Position numbers and translations under genes: made by a program. Source: Sphingomonas sp. LC-1 (lineage in GTDB: Bacteria > Pseudomonadota > Alphaproteobacteria > Sphingomonadales > Sphingomonadaceae). Taken from it: a DNA stretch of 64,000 nt. Under the pieces are notes generated by a model that had not been told where the DNA came from, did no database searches, and saw only the letters and a program-made list of their open reading frames with translations. Location: NCBI RefSeq assembly GCF_025371035.1, contig NZ_JANZXB010000001.1:62001-126000 (forward strand). The letters are read 5' to 3'. Positions 37,362 through 47,451 of this stretch are shown in pieces; the stretch's first letter is position 1; every line of letters begins with the position of its first letter.

Positions 37362-39089
37362 ATGGCACGCGTAATCTGGGGTGAGAGCACATCGGCCTTG
37401 TCGGCCGCGCCGGACGACCGTGCGGTCCTGTCCTCGACCCTGCGGCGGGGGGTGATGGCGGCGGTGGCCATCGGCGTGGTGTTGCAAGTCATGCTGATGT
37501 TCGGTGCGCTGCTCGTCGGGGTGCTGGCCGATGCGGCCGTGCCGGGACGCAATGTCGCGACGCTGTGGGGCTTGCTGCTCCTGGGTGTCTTGTTGTACGG
37601 TGTGTTCGGCCTGCTCGACACGCTGCGGGCGCGTCTGCTTTTCGACGTGGCCGGGGCAGTCGACCAGCAACTGGCGCCGCGCATCCATGACGGGGTCGCC
37701 TTCGTCGCGCGGACCGGTGTGCTGGAGGGCGACGGGCTGGGTCCGGTCCATGACGCCGATCGCTTGCGCCACTTCCTGACCGGCCCCATGCCCGCCGCGC
37801 TGATCGACCTGTGCCTCGCCCCGATCGCGCTGATCATGCTGTTCGCCCTGCATGTCTGGCTGGGCGTGGCGGGCCTGGCCGCCATGATCCTGATCGCCCT
37901 GATCGGCTGGGCGATGGGCGGATCGGCGGGACGGCGCGCCGAATGGCTGGCCGAGATGCACCCGCTGCGCTGGTTGTCGGCGGAGGAAGGACGTCGCCAC
38001 GCCCTGACTGCCCGGGCCATGGGGATGGAAGGGCGTCTGCGCCAGCGCTGGCTGGGCATGGCACAGGATATGATCCTGACAGAGCGGGCGATGCATCGGC
38101 GCTCGGTGGGGCTGGCCGGTGCCGCGCGCGGCCTGCGGCTGATGATGTTCATCACGCTCTTGTCGATCGGGGCAGGTTTGGCGTTCAGCGACCGGGCGGC
38201 CTGGAGCACGGCCCTGATCGCCGCGCTGCTCTTCTATCAGTTGCTCGCACCGCTGGATCAGGTGGTCAGCGGCTGGGGTACGGTGAAGACGGCGCGGATG
38301 GCGCTCGATCGCCTGAACGTCCTGCTCGGCCAGTTGCCGATGCGCGACGTGACCACCCTTCTGCCCCGTCCCGAGGCGGAGATGTCGACCGACCAGTTGT
38401 TCGTGCTGGCGCCGGGCGTGCAGCGTCCGGTCGTCAGCAATGTCGGCATCGTCCTGAAGGCCGGGGACTCGCTCGGCATCATGGGTGCGCCGGGATCGGG
38501 CAAGACCGCGCTGCTCAACGCCTTGGCCGGAGTCTGGCCGGCGGCGCGCGGCGTGATCCGCCTGGACGGCGCGGCGCTGGATCAATGGGATACGGAGGAA
38601 CTCGGCAAATATATCGGCTATGTTCCGCAGCAGATCGAACTCATCGACGGCACGGTGGCGCAAAATATCGCCCGCTTCGATGCCGATGCCTCGACCGACG
38701 CAATCATCGCCGCCGCGCGGCGGGCCGATGTGCACGAATTGATCCTGCGCCTGCCCGAGGGGTATGAGACGATGGTCGGTCGTGACGGGCTGCATCTGCC
38801 CGGCGGGATGCGCCAGCGTATCGCCGTCGCGCGGGCGGTCTTCGGCAAACCGTTCCTGATCCTGCTCGACGATCCGACGTCGAACATGGACGGCGATGGC
38901 GAGAAGATGCTGTGCGAACTGATCGCCGATATGTGCGACGAGGGCAGTATCGTGGTCGTCGTCACGCACCGGCCGCCACTGCTCAACCGCGTCGATCACA
39001 TCATGCAGATGGAAGGCGGATCGATCGGCGCCTTCGGTCCTCGCGGACAGATCATGCAATTCCTGCAGGATCAGCGCGCCGCCGGGTGA
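37362..39089 (+). CDS. Second PrtD-like ABC exporter with degenerate ATPase motifs
   Basis: 575 residues with the same layout as the type I ABC protein at 30719: membrane domain, then a nucleotide-binding domain. Walker A is normal (GAPGSGKT, about 375-382). The signature is LPGGMRQR rather than LSGGQ, and Walker B reads LILLDDPTSNMD, with Asp where the catalytic Glu is expected. The H-loop His (VVVTHRPP) remains. This suggests reduced ATPase activity, perhaps in a heterodimer with the first ABC protein. ATG 37362 is chosen over an upstream Pro/Arg-rich extension. No HlyD or TolC gene of its own follows. Confidence 0.88.
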   Translation: MARVIWGESTSALSAAPDDRAVLSSTLRRGVMAAVAIGVVLQVMLMFGALLVGVLADAAVPGRNVATLWGLLLLGVLLYGVFGLLDTLRARLLFDVAGAVDQQLAPRIHDGVAFVARTGVLEGDGLGPVHDADRLRHFLTGPMPAALIDLCLAPIALIMLFALHVWLGVAGLAAMILIALIGWAMGGSAGRRAEWLAEMHPLRWLSAEEGRRHALTARAMGMEGRLRQRWLGMAQDMILTERAMHRRSVGLAGAARGLRLMMFITLLSIGAGLAFSDRAAWSTALIAALLFYQLLAPLDQVVSGWGTVKTARMALDRLNVLLGQLPMRDVTTLLPRPEAEMSTDQLFVLAPGVQRPVVSNVGIVLKAGDSLGIMGAPGSGKTALLNALAGVWPAARGVIRLDGAALDQWDTEELGKYIGYVPQQIELIDGTVAQNIARFDADASTDAIIAAARRADVHELILRLPEGYETMVGRDGLHLPGGMRQRIAVARAVFGKPFLILLDDPTSNMDGDGEKMLCELIADMCDEGSIVVVVTHRPPLLNRVDHIMQMEGGSIGAFGPRGQIMQFLQDQRAAG

Positions 39090-39165
39090 TGCCAAGGGGC
39101 GGGCCCGGATGCTTTCCGGCCTGTCCCGTCACTCTCTTGACTGGAAGACGGGTATCGACCGGTGA

Positions 39166-39606
39166 TCAGGCCGCCTGTTCCCAACGGCCCTGATCGTTCT
39201 GCTTCCAGTAACGGCGCTCCACCCCCTCACGCTCCGCCAGCGCGCGCCAGGCGGAGCGGGCCTCGCCGATGCGATCGCCATCGAAGAAATGGAAGGCCCG
39301 GTCGAAGGTCAGCGCTTCGTCGCGCCAGACGCCATCGGCCAGCGCGACATGACGCGCGCCGTTGGTGGCATTCGTATCCGGCGCGATCAGCACCGGCTGG
39401 GCCGCATCGTCCCCCTCGCCAGCCTGCGCATGGGGAAGAAAGCCGTCCGCCGGGATCATCCACAATTGCCGGTCCAGCGCCGCCCGCTGCTCCGCATCGC
39501 CGCTGACGATCAGCAGGCGGTTTCCCCCCGCCATCACCCGTTCGGCGATCACGGGCAGCAACCGGTCGAGCGGCGCGATCGTCAGATGATAAAAGTCGAC
39601 CTGCAC
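39166..39606 (-). CDS. holC: DNA polymerase III chi subunit
   Basis: Clamp-loader accessory subunit of 146 residues. It opens VDFYHLTIAPLDRLLPVIAE and contains LLIVSGDAEQRAALDRQLW, then a C-terminal RYWKQNDQGRWEQ typical of alphaproteobacterial HolC. GTG start at 39606, 17 bp after the pepA stop, so pepA-holC form an operon, a common arrangement in proteobacteria. Confidence 0.92.
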   Translation of the reverse strand: MQVDFYHLTIAPLDRLLPVIAERVMAGGNRLLIVSGDAEQRAALDRQLWMIPADGFLPHAQAGEGDDAAQPVLIAPDTNATNGARHVALADGVWRDEALTFDRAFHFFDGDRIGEARSAWRALAEREGVERRYWKQNDQGRWEQAA

Positions 39607-39623
39607 GACCGCACCGTTCCCGT

Positions 39624-41090
39624 TCAGGCCTCGAACCGGTCCGCGACGAACCGGTCGAGCAGGCGCACGCCATAGCCGGTCGCGCCCTTGTCGTGGTTGA
39701 CGCCCGGCTTGTCCGACCAGACCATGCCCGCAATATCGAGATGCGCCCAGGCGACGCCCTCGTTGATATAGCGCTTCAGGAACTGCGCCGCCGTGATCGA
39801 GCCGCCGCCGCGCGGACCGACATTCTTCATGTCGGCGATCTGGCTGTCGATCAGCTTGTCATAGGCATCGCCCAACGGGAAACGCCACAGCTTGTCGCCG
39901 GTGGTCGACCCCGCGGCCAGCAGCGCCTCGGCCAGCGAATCGTCATTGGCGAACAGTCCGCCATGCTCGTTGCCCAGGCTGATGATCATCGCACCCGTCA
40001 GCGTGGCGAGATCGACGATGGTCGAGGGCGAATGCGTCTTCTGAACCCAGGTCAACGCGTCGCACAGGACCAGGCGGCCTTCCGCGTCGGTGTTGATGAC
40101 CTCGATCGTCTGGCCCGACATGGAGGTGACGACGTCACCGGGACGCTGCGCATTGCCGTCGGGCATATTCTCGACCAGGCCCATGACGCCGACCACATTC
40201 GCCTTGGCCTTGCGGGTGGCGATCGCCTTCATCGCGCCCGCCACGGCACCCGCGCCGCCCATGTCCCACTTCATGTCTTCCATGCCGGCCGCAGGCTTGA
40301 TCGAGATGCCGCCCGTGTCGAAGGTCACGCCCTTGCCGACCAGCGCCAGCGTCTCGGCATCCGCGCCGCCGCCATTCCATTTGAGCACCAGCAGCCGCCC
40401 CTCGCGGACCGACCCCTGGCTCACGCCGAGCAACGCGCCCATGCCCAAGTCGCGCATCTGCGCCTCGTCCAGCACGGTGACTTCCAGCCCAAGCCCCTCG
40501 ACATCGGCCAGCACGCGCTCGACGAAGCTTTCGGGGTAGAGCTTGTTCGGCGGCTCGGACACCAGAGTACGGGTCAACTCCAGCCCGCCATTGACCGCAT
40601 GGACTCCGGCAAAAGCCGCTTCGGCATCCGCGCCGGCATCGACGATCGCGATCCGGGTCAGGGTCGGCTTCGACGTCTCGGGCAGCTTGGTCCGGTACAC
40701 GTCGTGGCGCCAGCCGCGTTGCACTGCCGCGCCCGCAAAGCCCGCAATCGCCTCGGCCGAAGGCTTCGTACCCAGCCCGGTCAGCACCACCGCCGCCGCG
40801 GACGCGCTGGTCAACAGCTTGGCGGTCAGTGCGCCGCCCGCCTTGCGCCATTCGGTATCCTTGCCCTCGCCAACGCCCAGCAACAGAACGCGACGCACGC
40901 CGCCATCGACGGGAGCGAAGACCTCGACGATCGTTCCGGCCTCGCCCTTGAAGCGCGCGGCGTCGGTCGCCGCCTTGGCGATCGCCGCCATCTCCTCGCC
41001 ACCGATCGATCCGGTGGCCGCGCCGTCCTTGGGGATCGGAAGGACGAGAACGTCACTCGCATCGGCGGCGGAGGTAAAGGCGATCTGCAT
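39624..41090 (-). CDS. pepA: Leucyl aminopeptidase (M17)
   Basis: Cytosolic zinc/manganese aminopeptidase of 488 residues. The metal and catalytic segments are LVGKGVTFDTGGISIKP and the M17 signature NTDAEGRLVL, and IVDLATLTGAMIISLG follows. The N-terminal domain starts MQIAFTSAADASDVLVLP. It is divergent from lptD and upstream of holC. Confidence 0.97.
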   Translation of the reverse strand: MQIAFTSAADASDVLVLPIPKDGAATGSIGGEEMAAIAKAATDAARFKGEAGTIVEVFAPVDGGVRRVLLLGVGEGKDTEWRKAGGALTAKLLTSASAAAVVLTGLGTKPSAEAIAGFAGAAVQRGWRHDVYRTKLPETSKPTLTRIAIVDAGADAEAAFAGVHAVNGGLELTRTLVSEPPNKLYPESFVERVLADVEGLGLEVTVLDEAQMRDLGMGALLGVSQGSVREGRLLVLKWNGGGADAETLALVGKGVTFDTGGISIKPAAGMEDMKWDMGGAGAVAGAMKAIATRKAKANVVGVMGLVENMPDGNAQRPGDVVTSMSGQTIEVINTDAEGRLVLCDALTWVQKTHSPSTIVDLATLTGAMIISLGNEHGGLFANDDSLAEALLAAGSTTGDKLWRFPLGDAYDKLIDSQIADMKNVGPRGGGSITAAQFLKRYINEGVAWAHLDIAGMVWSDKPGVNHDKGATGYGVRLLDRFVADRFEA

Positions 41091-41271
41091 GGGAAACCCC
41101 TGATGAACTGGTAACTGATGCTATCATCTAGGCCGAAAGCCCCGTGTGGCAAGCGCGCGATTGCAGCAAGCCGCCGGTGATGCGATAGGCGGACCCTTCA
41201 CGGCGTCGCCCTGCCCGGGGCGGCTTTCTCATCGTGTCGGCAAGGACGGACCAGATATCATCGTGTTGCGA

Positions 41272-43512
41272 ATGACGCTTCTGACCGGCAGCGCCCTGCC
41301 CTTCACCCTGTCCCTGGCCCTGCTGGCGGCCGCACCCGCTGTCGCGCAGGACCTGCAGGACCGCGCCGTCTCGCCCCCGCCATCGGAAGGCCCCGCGCCC
41401 GAAGACCCCAACCAGGTGCGGTTCAGCGCGAACCAGCTCGAATATGACATCGACGCCGACATCGTCACCGCGACCGGCGAGGTGCGGATGTTCCGCGAGG
41501 GCGAGCGTCTGCGCGCCGAGAAAGTCACCTGGAACCGCAAGACGGGCAAGGTCCTGGCGACCGGGAACATCGCCATCACCAACCCAGAGGGCGACATCGC
41601 CTATGGCGATCAGATCGAGCTGACCGATTCGCTGAAGGACGGCGTGGTCGACAACATGCTGGTCGTGCTGGAACAAGGCGGGCGCCTGGCCGCCGATCGC
41701 GGCACGCGGCAGGCGGACGGCACCGTCAATCTGGAACGCGCCGCCTATACGCCTTGCGCGGTCGAAACCTCCGAAGGCTGCCCCAAGGAGCCGTCCTGGA
41801 AGATCACGGCGGTCCGCGTCACCTATCGCCCCGACCGCGAGCGCGTCTATTTCAACGGCGCGCGGTTGAACCTGTTCGGCCTGCCCACCATTCCGCTACC
41901 GCGTCTGTCGGCCCCCGTCGGATCGGGGGGCGATAGCGGTTTCCTGACCCCCGATATTCGGCTCGACCGGGTCAACGGCGTCGAAGTGGCGGTGCCCTAT
42001 TACTGGCGGCTGGCCCCCAATAAGGGGCTGACCGTCACGCCGCATGTGTTCACCGCCGTGCTGCCGATGCTGGAGGCGCAATATGAGGCGCTGAGCACCA
42101 AGGGCGCATTCCGGGTCACCGGCTATGGCACCGCCAGCCGCCGCAGCGACGACCTGAACACGCTGAACCCCACCGACACCACCCAGGCGTTTCGCGGCTA
42201 TCTGGATGCGGTCGGGCGCTACCAGTTCTCGCCCGAATGGAGCCTGTCGGGCTCGATGCGGATCACCACCGACCGCACCTTCCTTCGCCGCTACGATATT
42301 TCGCGCGACGACCGGCTACGCACCACCGCCAGCCTGGAGCATATCGACAAGGACAGCTATTTCTCGCTGACCGGATGGTATGTCGAAACGCTGCGCGTCA
42401 ACGATCCGCAGGGACAGCAGCCGATCGCGCTGCCCGAGATCGACTATCGCCGCCGCTTCGACGACGGCCTGCTCGGCGGCAAGTTCGAGATGCAGCTCAA
42501 CACCCTGGCGATCAGCCGCACGGCGGGCCAGGATACCCAGCGTGCCTTCGCCAGCCTGCGCTGGGACCTGCGCCGTCTGACCAACTGGGGCCAGGAGGTG
42601 ACCTTCACCGCCTATGGCCGCGGCGATGCCTATAATTCCAACAACATCGTCTCCACCCCGCTCGTCTATCAGGGGCTGGAAGGATTTCAGGGGCGCGCGA
42701 TCGGTGCGGTCGCGGTCGACGTGAAATGGCCATTCGTCGGCGAACTCTGGGGCGGCAGCCAGCGCTTCACCCCGCGCGTGCAGATCGTCGCCAGCCCGAA
42801 GATCAAGAATATCGAAATCCCCAACGAGGATGCCCGCTCGGTCGATCTGGAGGATTCGAACCTCTTCGCGCTCAACCGCTTCCCCGGTTACGACCGATTC
42901 GAGGATTCGACCCGCATCACCTATGGCGCGCAATGGTCGCTGACCCTGCCGGGCTTCACCTTCGACACGATCGTCGGACAGAGTTTTCGCCTGAACGACC
43001 GCCCGACCATCCTCTATCCGGGCACCGGCCTGTCGGATCGCTGGTCGGACATCGTCGGGCGGACCGAGTTGCGGTTCCGCGATTTCGTGTCGCTGACCCA
43101 TCGCTTCCGCCTGGACAAGGACAGCTTCGCCGTCCGCCGGAACGAGATCGACGCCACGGTCGGCTCCCGCTCCACCTATTTCCAGGCGGGCTATCTGCGG
43201 CTGAACCGTAACATCTTCACATCGATCGAGGATTTGCAGGATCGCGAAGAGGTCCGGTTGGCGGGCCGGGTCCAGTTCGCACGTTTCTGGTCCGCCTTCG
43301 GGTCGACCGTGATCGATCTGACCGACCGGGCGGAAGACGCATTGTCGCTGTCCAACGGCTTCGATCCGATTCGCCACCGGCTGGGCGTGCAATATGAGGA
43401 TGACTGCCTTCGCCTGGGCTTCACCTGGCGGCGGGACTATGTGAACACCGGCGACGCGCGTGCAGGCAACAGCTTCCTGTTGACGCTGGCGTTCACCAAT
43501 CTCGGCCGCTAA
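41272..43512 (+). CDS. lptD: LPS-assembly protein LptD
   Basis: Outer-membrane barrel that inserts LPS into the outer leaflet together with LptE; 746 residues. A signal peptide (SLALLAAAPAVAQ) leads into an OstA/LptA-like periplasmic domain (QLEYDIDADIVTATGEVRMF) and then the large LptD barrel. The extreme C-terminus LLTLAFTNLGR is barrel-like. ATG 41272 is chosen because it begins the signal peptide. It heads an lptD-surA-pdxA-rsmA group, a conserved order. Confidence 0.95.
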   Translation: MTLLTGSALPFTLSLALLAAAPAVAQDLQDRAVSPPPSEGPAPEDPNQVRFSANQLEYDIDADIVTATGEVRMFREGERLRAEKVTWNRKTGKVLATGNIAITNPEGDIAYGDQIELTDSLKDGVVDNMLVVLEQGGRLAADRGTRQADGTVNLERAAYTPCAVETSEGCPKEPSWKITAVRVTYRPDRERVYFNGARLNLFGLPTIPLPRLSAPVGSGGDSGFLTPDIRLDRVNGVEVAVPYYWRLAPNKGLTVTPHVFTAVLPMLEAQYEALSTKGAFRVTGYGTASRRSDDLNTLNPTDTTQAFRGYLDAVGRYQFSPEWSLSGSMRITTDRTFLRRYDISRDDRLRTTASLEHIDKDSYFSLTGWYVETLRVNDPQGQQPIALPEIDYRRRFDDGLLGGKFEMQLNTLAISRTAGQDTQRAFASLRWDLRRLTNWGQEVTFTAYGRGDAYNSNNIVSTPLVYQGLEGFQGRAIGAVAVDVKWPFVGELWGGSQRFTPRVQIVASPKIKNIEIPNEDARSVDLEDSNLFALNRFPGYDRFEDSTRITYGAQWSLTLPGFTFDTIVGQSFRLNDRPTILYPGTGLSDRWSDIVGRTELRFRDFVSLTHRFRLDKDSFAVRRNEIDATVGSRSTYFQAGYLRLNRNIFTSIEDLQDREEVRLAGRVQFARFWSAFGSTVIDLTDRAEDALSLSNGFDPIRHRLGVQYEDDCLRLGFTWRRDYVNTGDARAGNSFLLTLAFTNLGR

Positions 43513-43570
43513 GCCGGTATTCAGCATGGTCGAGCCATATCGCGACGGTTACGCGCCCCATTCAGGCGCG

Positions 43571-44953
43571 ATGAGGATCACAGACACGGTGAAGAACGAC
43601 ATTCGTACCAAGGGCCGCTTTCTTCGCGCGGGCGTGACGATGATGATGGCCGCCGCGGCGGCGAGCACGCTGGCGCAGACCGTGCCGGATCAGGCCGTGC
43701 CGGATACCGGCGGGCTGAACATCCCCTCCAACCTGCAATTGTTTGGCAAGCTGGACCCCAATGTCCGCAAGCCCACCGCCATCGTCAACGACACGGTGCT
43801 GACCCAGACCGACATCGATCAGCGGATGGCGCTGGCCATGGCGCTGAACAACGTGACGAACCTGTCGCCGGAGGATCGCGACCGCCTTCGGATGCAGATC
43901 CTGCGTCAGTTGATCGACGAAACGCTGCAGATCCAGGAGGCGAAGACCGCCGACATCACGGTCACGCCGGACGAGATCAACCAGGCCTATGCCCGTTTCT
44001 CGCAGCAGTTCGGCAAGACGCCGACCGCGATGACGACCTTCCTGCGCTCGGTCGGTTCGTCGGATCGTTCGATGCGCCGCCAGATCGAGGGCGAACTGGC
44101 CTGGAGCCGCTACCTGCGCAAGCGGGTCGAACCGTTCGTCAATGTCGGCGACGAAGAGGTGAACGCGATCCGCGCCCGCCTCGAAGCCGCCAAGGGGACC
44201 GAGGAATATAACCTCAAGGAAATCTTCCTGTCCGCCAACGAGGCGACGCAGCAGCAGGTCTTCGCCAATGCGCGCCAGATCATCGCCGAGATCCAGAAGG
44301 GGCAGCAGCCCTTCGAATATTTCGCGCGCAGCTTCTCCGAGGCGTCGACCCGTGCGGTGAACGGCGACTTGGGCTGGGTCCGCGCCGCGCAGCTTCCGCC
44401 AGAGCTCCAGGCGGCGGCGCAGCAGATGCAGGTCGGCCAGGTCGCCGGGCCGATCCAGATTCCGGGCGGCTTCTCAATCCTGTACCTGACCGACAAGCGT
44501 CAGGTCCTGACCGCCGATCCGCGCGACTCGCGCCTGTCGCTCAAGCAGCTGACCGTGAAGTTCCCCGCCGGTACGACCCAGGCACAGGCCAGCGCCCGCG
44601 CGGCGGAATTCGCCAAGGCGACGCAGGCGATCCGCGGCTGCGGCGACGTACAGCGGGTCGCGACGACCCTGAAGGCCGAAGTGGTCGATAATGATCAGGT
44701 CACCATCCGCCAGCTCCCCGCCCCGCTCCAGGAAATCCTGCTGAAGCTGCAGATCGGGCAGGCGACCCCGCCCTTCGGTTCGCCAGAGCAGGGCGTCCGC
44801 TCGCTGGTGCTGTGCGACCGCGAGGAACCGCGCTCGGGCAATCTGCCGACCAGCGACCAGATCCAGAATCAGGTCGAGCAGCAGCGGGTCAACCTGCGCG
44901 CCAACCAGAAGATGCGCGACCTCCGCCGCGACGCGGTGATCGAATATCGTTGA
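43571..44953 (+). CDS. surA: Periplasmic chaperone/peptidyl-prolyl isomerase SurA
   Basis: Assists outer-membrane protein folding; about 460 residues. A hydrophobic signal region (AGVTMMMAAAAASTLAQ) precedes the SurA N-domain (PTAIVNDTVLTQTDIDQRM). A parvulin domain follows (EYNLKEIFLSA to GWVRAAQLPPELQ) and the second parvulin-like part looks degenerate (RQLPAPLQEILLKLQIG). ATG 43571 is the best start by spacing from lptD; GTG 43589 is possible. It lies between lptD and pdxA, as in many proteobacteria. Confidence 0.93.
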   Translation: MRITDTVKNDIRTKGRFLRAGVTMMMAAAAASTLAQTVPDQAVPDTGGLNIPSNLQLFGKLDPNVRKPTAIVNDTVLTQTDIDQRMALAMALNNVTNLSPEDRDRLRMQILRQLIDETLQIQEAKTADITVTPDEINQAYARFSQQFGKTPTAMTTFLRSVGSSDRSMRRQIEGELAWSRYLRKRVEPFVNVGDEEVNAIRARLEAAKGTEEYNLKEIFLSANEATQQQVFANARQIIAEIQKGQQPFEYFARSFSEASTRAVNGDLGWVRAAQLPPELQAAAQQMQVGQVAGPIQIPGGFSILYLTDKRQVLTADPRDSRLSLKQLTVKFPAGTTQAQASARAAEFAKATQAIRGCGDVQRVATTLKAEVVDNDQVTIRQLPAPLQEILLKLQIGQATPPFGSPEQGVRSLVLCDREEPRSGNLPTSDQIQNQVEQQRVNLRANQKMRDLRRDAVIEYR

Positions 44954-44966
44954 TGAGGATAGGGCG

Positions 44967-45962
44967 ATGATCCGGCCACTCGCGATCTCGATGGGCGACC
45001 CGGCCGGAATCGGGCCGGAGATCATCGCCAAGGCCTGGGCCGCACGCCACGAAGCCGGAATGCCGCCCTTCCTGGCGGTGGGGGACGCGCGCGCGATCGA
45101 ACGGGTTTGGAGCGGTCCGACCGCCCGCGTATCGGACATGGCGGCCGCCGTCGCCGCGTTCGACCAGGCGTTGCCGATCCTGTCGGTCGATGATGGTGGC
45201 GAGATCCATCCCGGTCAGCCGGACGTTGAGGGTGCGCGATGCGCCCTTCACGCGCTGGAACTGGCGGTGGGGCTGGTCCGATCGGACGCGGCCTGCGCGC
45301 TGGTGACCGGCCCGGTCAGCAAGGCCCAGCTTTACGGCATCGGGTTCACTCATCCCGGCCAGACCGAGTTCGTCGCGGAGCGTTGTGGCGTGGCGGGTGC
45401 CAATGCGGTGATGATGCTGGCGGGGCCGTCGCTTCGCGTCGTGCCGATCACCACCCACGTCCCGCTTGCCGCGGTTTCCGGGCTGCTCTCGATCGACTTG
45501 ATCGTGGCCAAGGGACGCGCCACCGCGCGAGGGCTGTGCCGTAATTTCGGCATCACCGCCCCACGCCTGGCGTTCGCCGGGCTCAACCCCCATGCGGGCG
45601 AGAGCGGGGCGATCGGTCGCGAAGAGATTGAGTTGATGGAGCCCGCGATCGCACAGCTTCGCGCTGAGGGGATCGACGCGACCGGCCCCTTCGCCGCCGA
45701 CACGCTGTTCCACCCGCGTGCGCGGGAGGCCTATGACGCGGTGCTGTGCTGCTATCACGACCAGGCGCTGGTGCCGCTCAAGACCTTGCATTTTGATGAG
45801 GGCGTGAACATCACGCTGGGCCTGCCGATCGTTCGCACGTCGCCCGATCACGGCACCGCCTTCGGCATCGCCGGGCAGGATCGCGCGCATCCGGGCGCGA
45901 TGATTGCTGCGATCGCGATGGCGGGTGATGCCGCCAAGCGCCGGGCCGAAGCCGCCGCCTGA
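44967..45962 (+). CDS. pdxA: 4-hydroxythreonine-4-phosphate dehydrogenase
   Basis: NAD-dependent enzyme of pyridoxal-5'-phosphate synthesis; 331 residues. It begins [17 protein letters not shown] and carries [20 protein letters not shown] and [12 protein letters not shown], the substrate and metal-binding segments. [18 protein letters not shown] and [12 protein letters not shown] complete the PdxA signature. It is tightly linked to rsmA (1-bp gap). Confidence 0.97.
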   Translation: MIRPLAISMGDPAGIGPEIIAKAWAARHEAGMPPFLAVGDARAIERVWSGPTARVSDMAAAVAAFDQALPILSVDDGGEIHPGQPDVEGARCALHALELAVGLVRSDAACALVTGPVSKAQLYGIGFTHPGQTEFVAERCGVAGANAVMMLAGPSLRVVPITTHVPLAAVSGLLSIDLIVAKGRATARGLCRNFGITAPRLAFAGLNPHAGESGAIGREEIELMEPAIAQLRAEGIDATGPFAADTLFHPRAREAYDAVLCCYHDQALVPLKTLHFDEGVNITLGLPIVRTSPDHGTAFGIAGQDRAHPGAMIAAIAMAGDAAKRRAEAAA

Positions 45963-45963
45963 C

Positions 45964-46788
45964 ATGGATCCCGTCACGCCCCTGCCGCCCCTGCGCGAGG
46001 TGATCGCGCAGCATGGCCTGTCCGCCTCCAAGTCGCTGGGACAGAATTTTCTGTTCGACGGACAATTGCTGGCCCGCATCGCCGCGATCCCCGGCGACCT
46101 GACCGATCAGGAGGTGCTGGAGATCGGTCCCGGCCCCGGTGGCCTTACCCGCGCCCTGCTGATGGCGGGCGGGCGGGTGACCGCGATCGAGCGCGACCGC
46201 CGGTGCATTCCCGCGCTGGCAGAACTGGCCGAGGCTTTCCCCGGCCGGTTGAAGGTGATCGAGGGCGATGCCCTGCGCATCAACGCGCCGGAGCTGTTCG
46301 AGACCAAACCGCATATCGTCTCCAACCTGCCCTATAATGTCGGCACGCCGCTGCTTGTCGGCTGGCTGTCGGGCGCGTGGCTGCCCTGGTGGCAGTCCTG
46401 CACGCTGATGTTCCAGAAGGAAGTGGCGGAGCGGATCGTCGCTGCGCCTGATCAGTCCGCTTATGGCCGTCTGGCCGTGCTGACCCAGTGGCGGAGCGAA
46501 TCGCGGATCGCGATGCCGGTCCATCGCTCCGCCTTCACGCCGCCGCCCAAGGTCATGTCGGCGGTGGTGCACATCACCCCCAAGCCCGCCCCCGAGGCCG
46601 TGAGCTTCCGCACGCTGGAACGCCTGACCGCCGCCGCCTTCGGCCAGCGCCGCAAGATGCTGCGCCAGAGCCTCAAGCCGGTCGCGGGTGCGGTCGAGGC
46701 GATGGAGTCGATCGGCATCGACCCGGCCCGCCGGGCGGAGACGCTGTCGGTGGCGGAGTTCGTTGCCCTGGCGCGCGCGTTGGGTTGA
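45964..46788 (+). CDS. rsmA: 16S rRNA dimethyladenosine methyltransferase
   Basis: RsmA/KsgA dimethylates two adjacent adenosines near the 3' end of 16S rRNA; 274 residues. [12 protein letters not shown], the SAM-binding [15 protein letters not shown] and the catalytic NLPYN in [15 protein letters not shown] are all present. The tail has the [11 protein letters not shown] helix typical of KsgA. It starts one base after the pdxA stop. Confidence 0.97.
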   Translation: MDPVTPLPPLREVIAQHGLSASKSLGQNFLFDGQLLARIAAIPGDLTDQEVLEIGPGPGGLTRALLMAGGRVTAIERDRRCIPALAELAEAFPGRLKVIEGDALRINAPELFETKPHIVSNLPYNVGTPLLVGWLSGAWLPWWQSCTLMFQKEVAERIVAAPDQSAYGRLAVLTQWRSESRIAMPVHRSAFTPPPKVMSAVVHITPKPAPEAVSFRTLERLTAAAFGQRRKMLRQSLKPVAGAVEAMESIGIDPARRAETLSVAEFVALARALG

Positions 46789-46794
46789 GATGTT

Positions 46795-46813
46795 CCTCCC
46801 CTGCGCGGGGAGG
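46795..46813. repeat. Small REP-like palindrome after rsmA
   Basis: CCTCCCC-TGCGC-GGGGAGG is a perfect 7-bp inverted repeat just past the rsmA stop. With GTCACGTGCAGGGGGGAGG around 46890 it resembles intergenic GGGGAGG-type palindromic repeats of sphingomonads. It may also end rsmA transcription. Confidence 0.45.
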
Positions 46814-46915
46814 TGGCACGCGATAGGCCAGGCGCAGGCGTATCGCCCCCGCGATGGCGGGATACCGTCGCCCGCGTCGCAGCGCACCCGTCACGTGCAG
46901 GGGGGAGGACAAGCC

Positions 46916-47419
46916 TTACGGCTTGGGCGGTGCCTTCGTGTCGAGCTGCGCGGTCGTCACTGGGGCGGGCGGCCCCTTGGCGATCTGCGCGGCCAGAGCG
47001 GTCGCATCGGCGCAGTCGGATTTGCACAGCGTCTTGATCTTGGCGAGATTGTCCTTGGCGCGCGCCACGGCACCGCGCTGGACCAGCGCCTCGCCCTGCC
47101 CGCGCAGCGCCCGCAGGTCGTTGGGGTCGAGCAGCAGCGCCTCGCGATACAACCGGATCGCCTTGCCCGGCAGGCCACGCGCGTCCGCGACCTCCGCCAG
47201 CAGCACGAAGGCGGCGCGATTGCGCGGATCGACCGTCACCGCCGTCTCCAGAATGTCGGTCGCGCCCTCCAGATTGCCTGCGGCCTTCAGACTGCGCCCC
47301 TGCTCGAGCAATTGCAGCGAACGGGCATCGATCTGGCTGTCGGGGCGCTGGCCGCTGAGCGAGGTGGAAACGGAAACCACTGCCAGGGCGGCGGCGGCGG
47401 CCAGGGACGTCAAACGCAT
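46916..47419 (-). CDS. Exported tetratricopeptide-repeat protein
   Basis: 167 residues: a signal-like N-terminus (MRLTSLAAAAALAVVSVSTS) followed by about two and a half TPR units (LLEQGRSLKAAGNLEGATDI; ALLLDPNDLRALRGQGEALV). TPRs mediate protein-protein contact. No partner is evident. ATG 47419 is used; the frame is open further upstream but runs into the methyltransferase gene. It follows that gene by 32 bp on the same strand and may be cotranscribed. Confidence 0.8.
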   Translation of the reverse strand: MRLTSLAAAAALAVVSVSTSLSGQRPDSQIDARSLQLLEQGRSLKAAGNLEGATDILETAVTVDPRNRAAFVLLAEVADARGLPGKAIRLYREALLLDPNDLRALRGQGEALVQRGAVARAKDNLAKIKTLCKSDCADATALAAQIAKGPPAPVTTAQLDTKAPPKP

Positions 47420-47451
47420 GAGGAACTCCGGACTGGGCACTGAACCGGATG

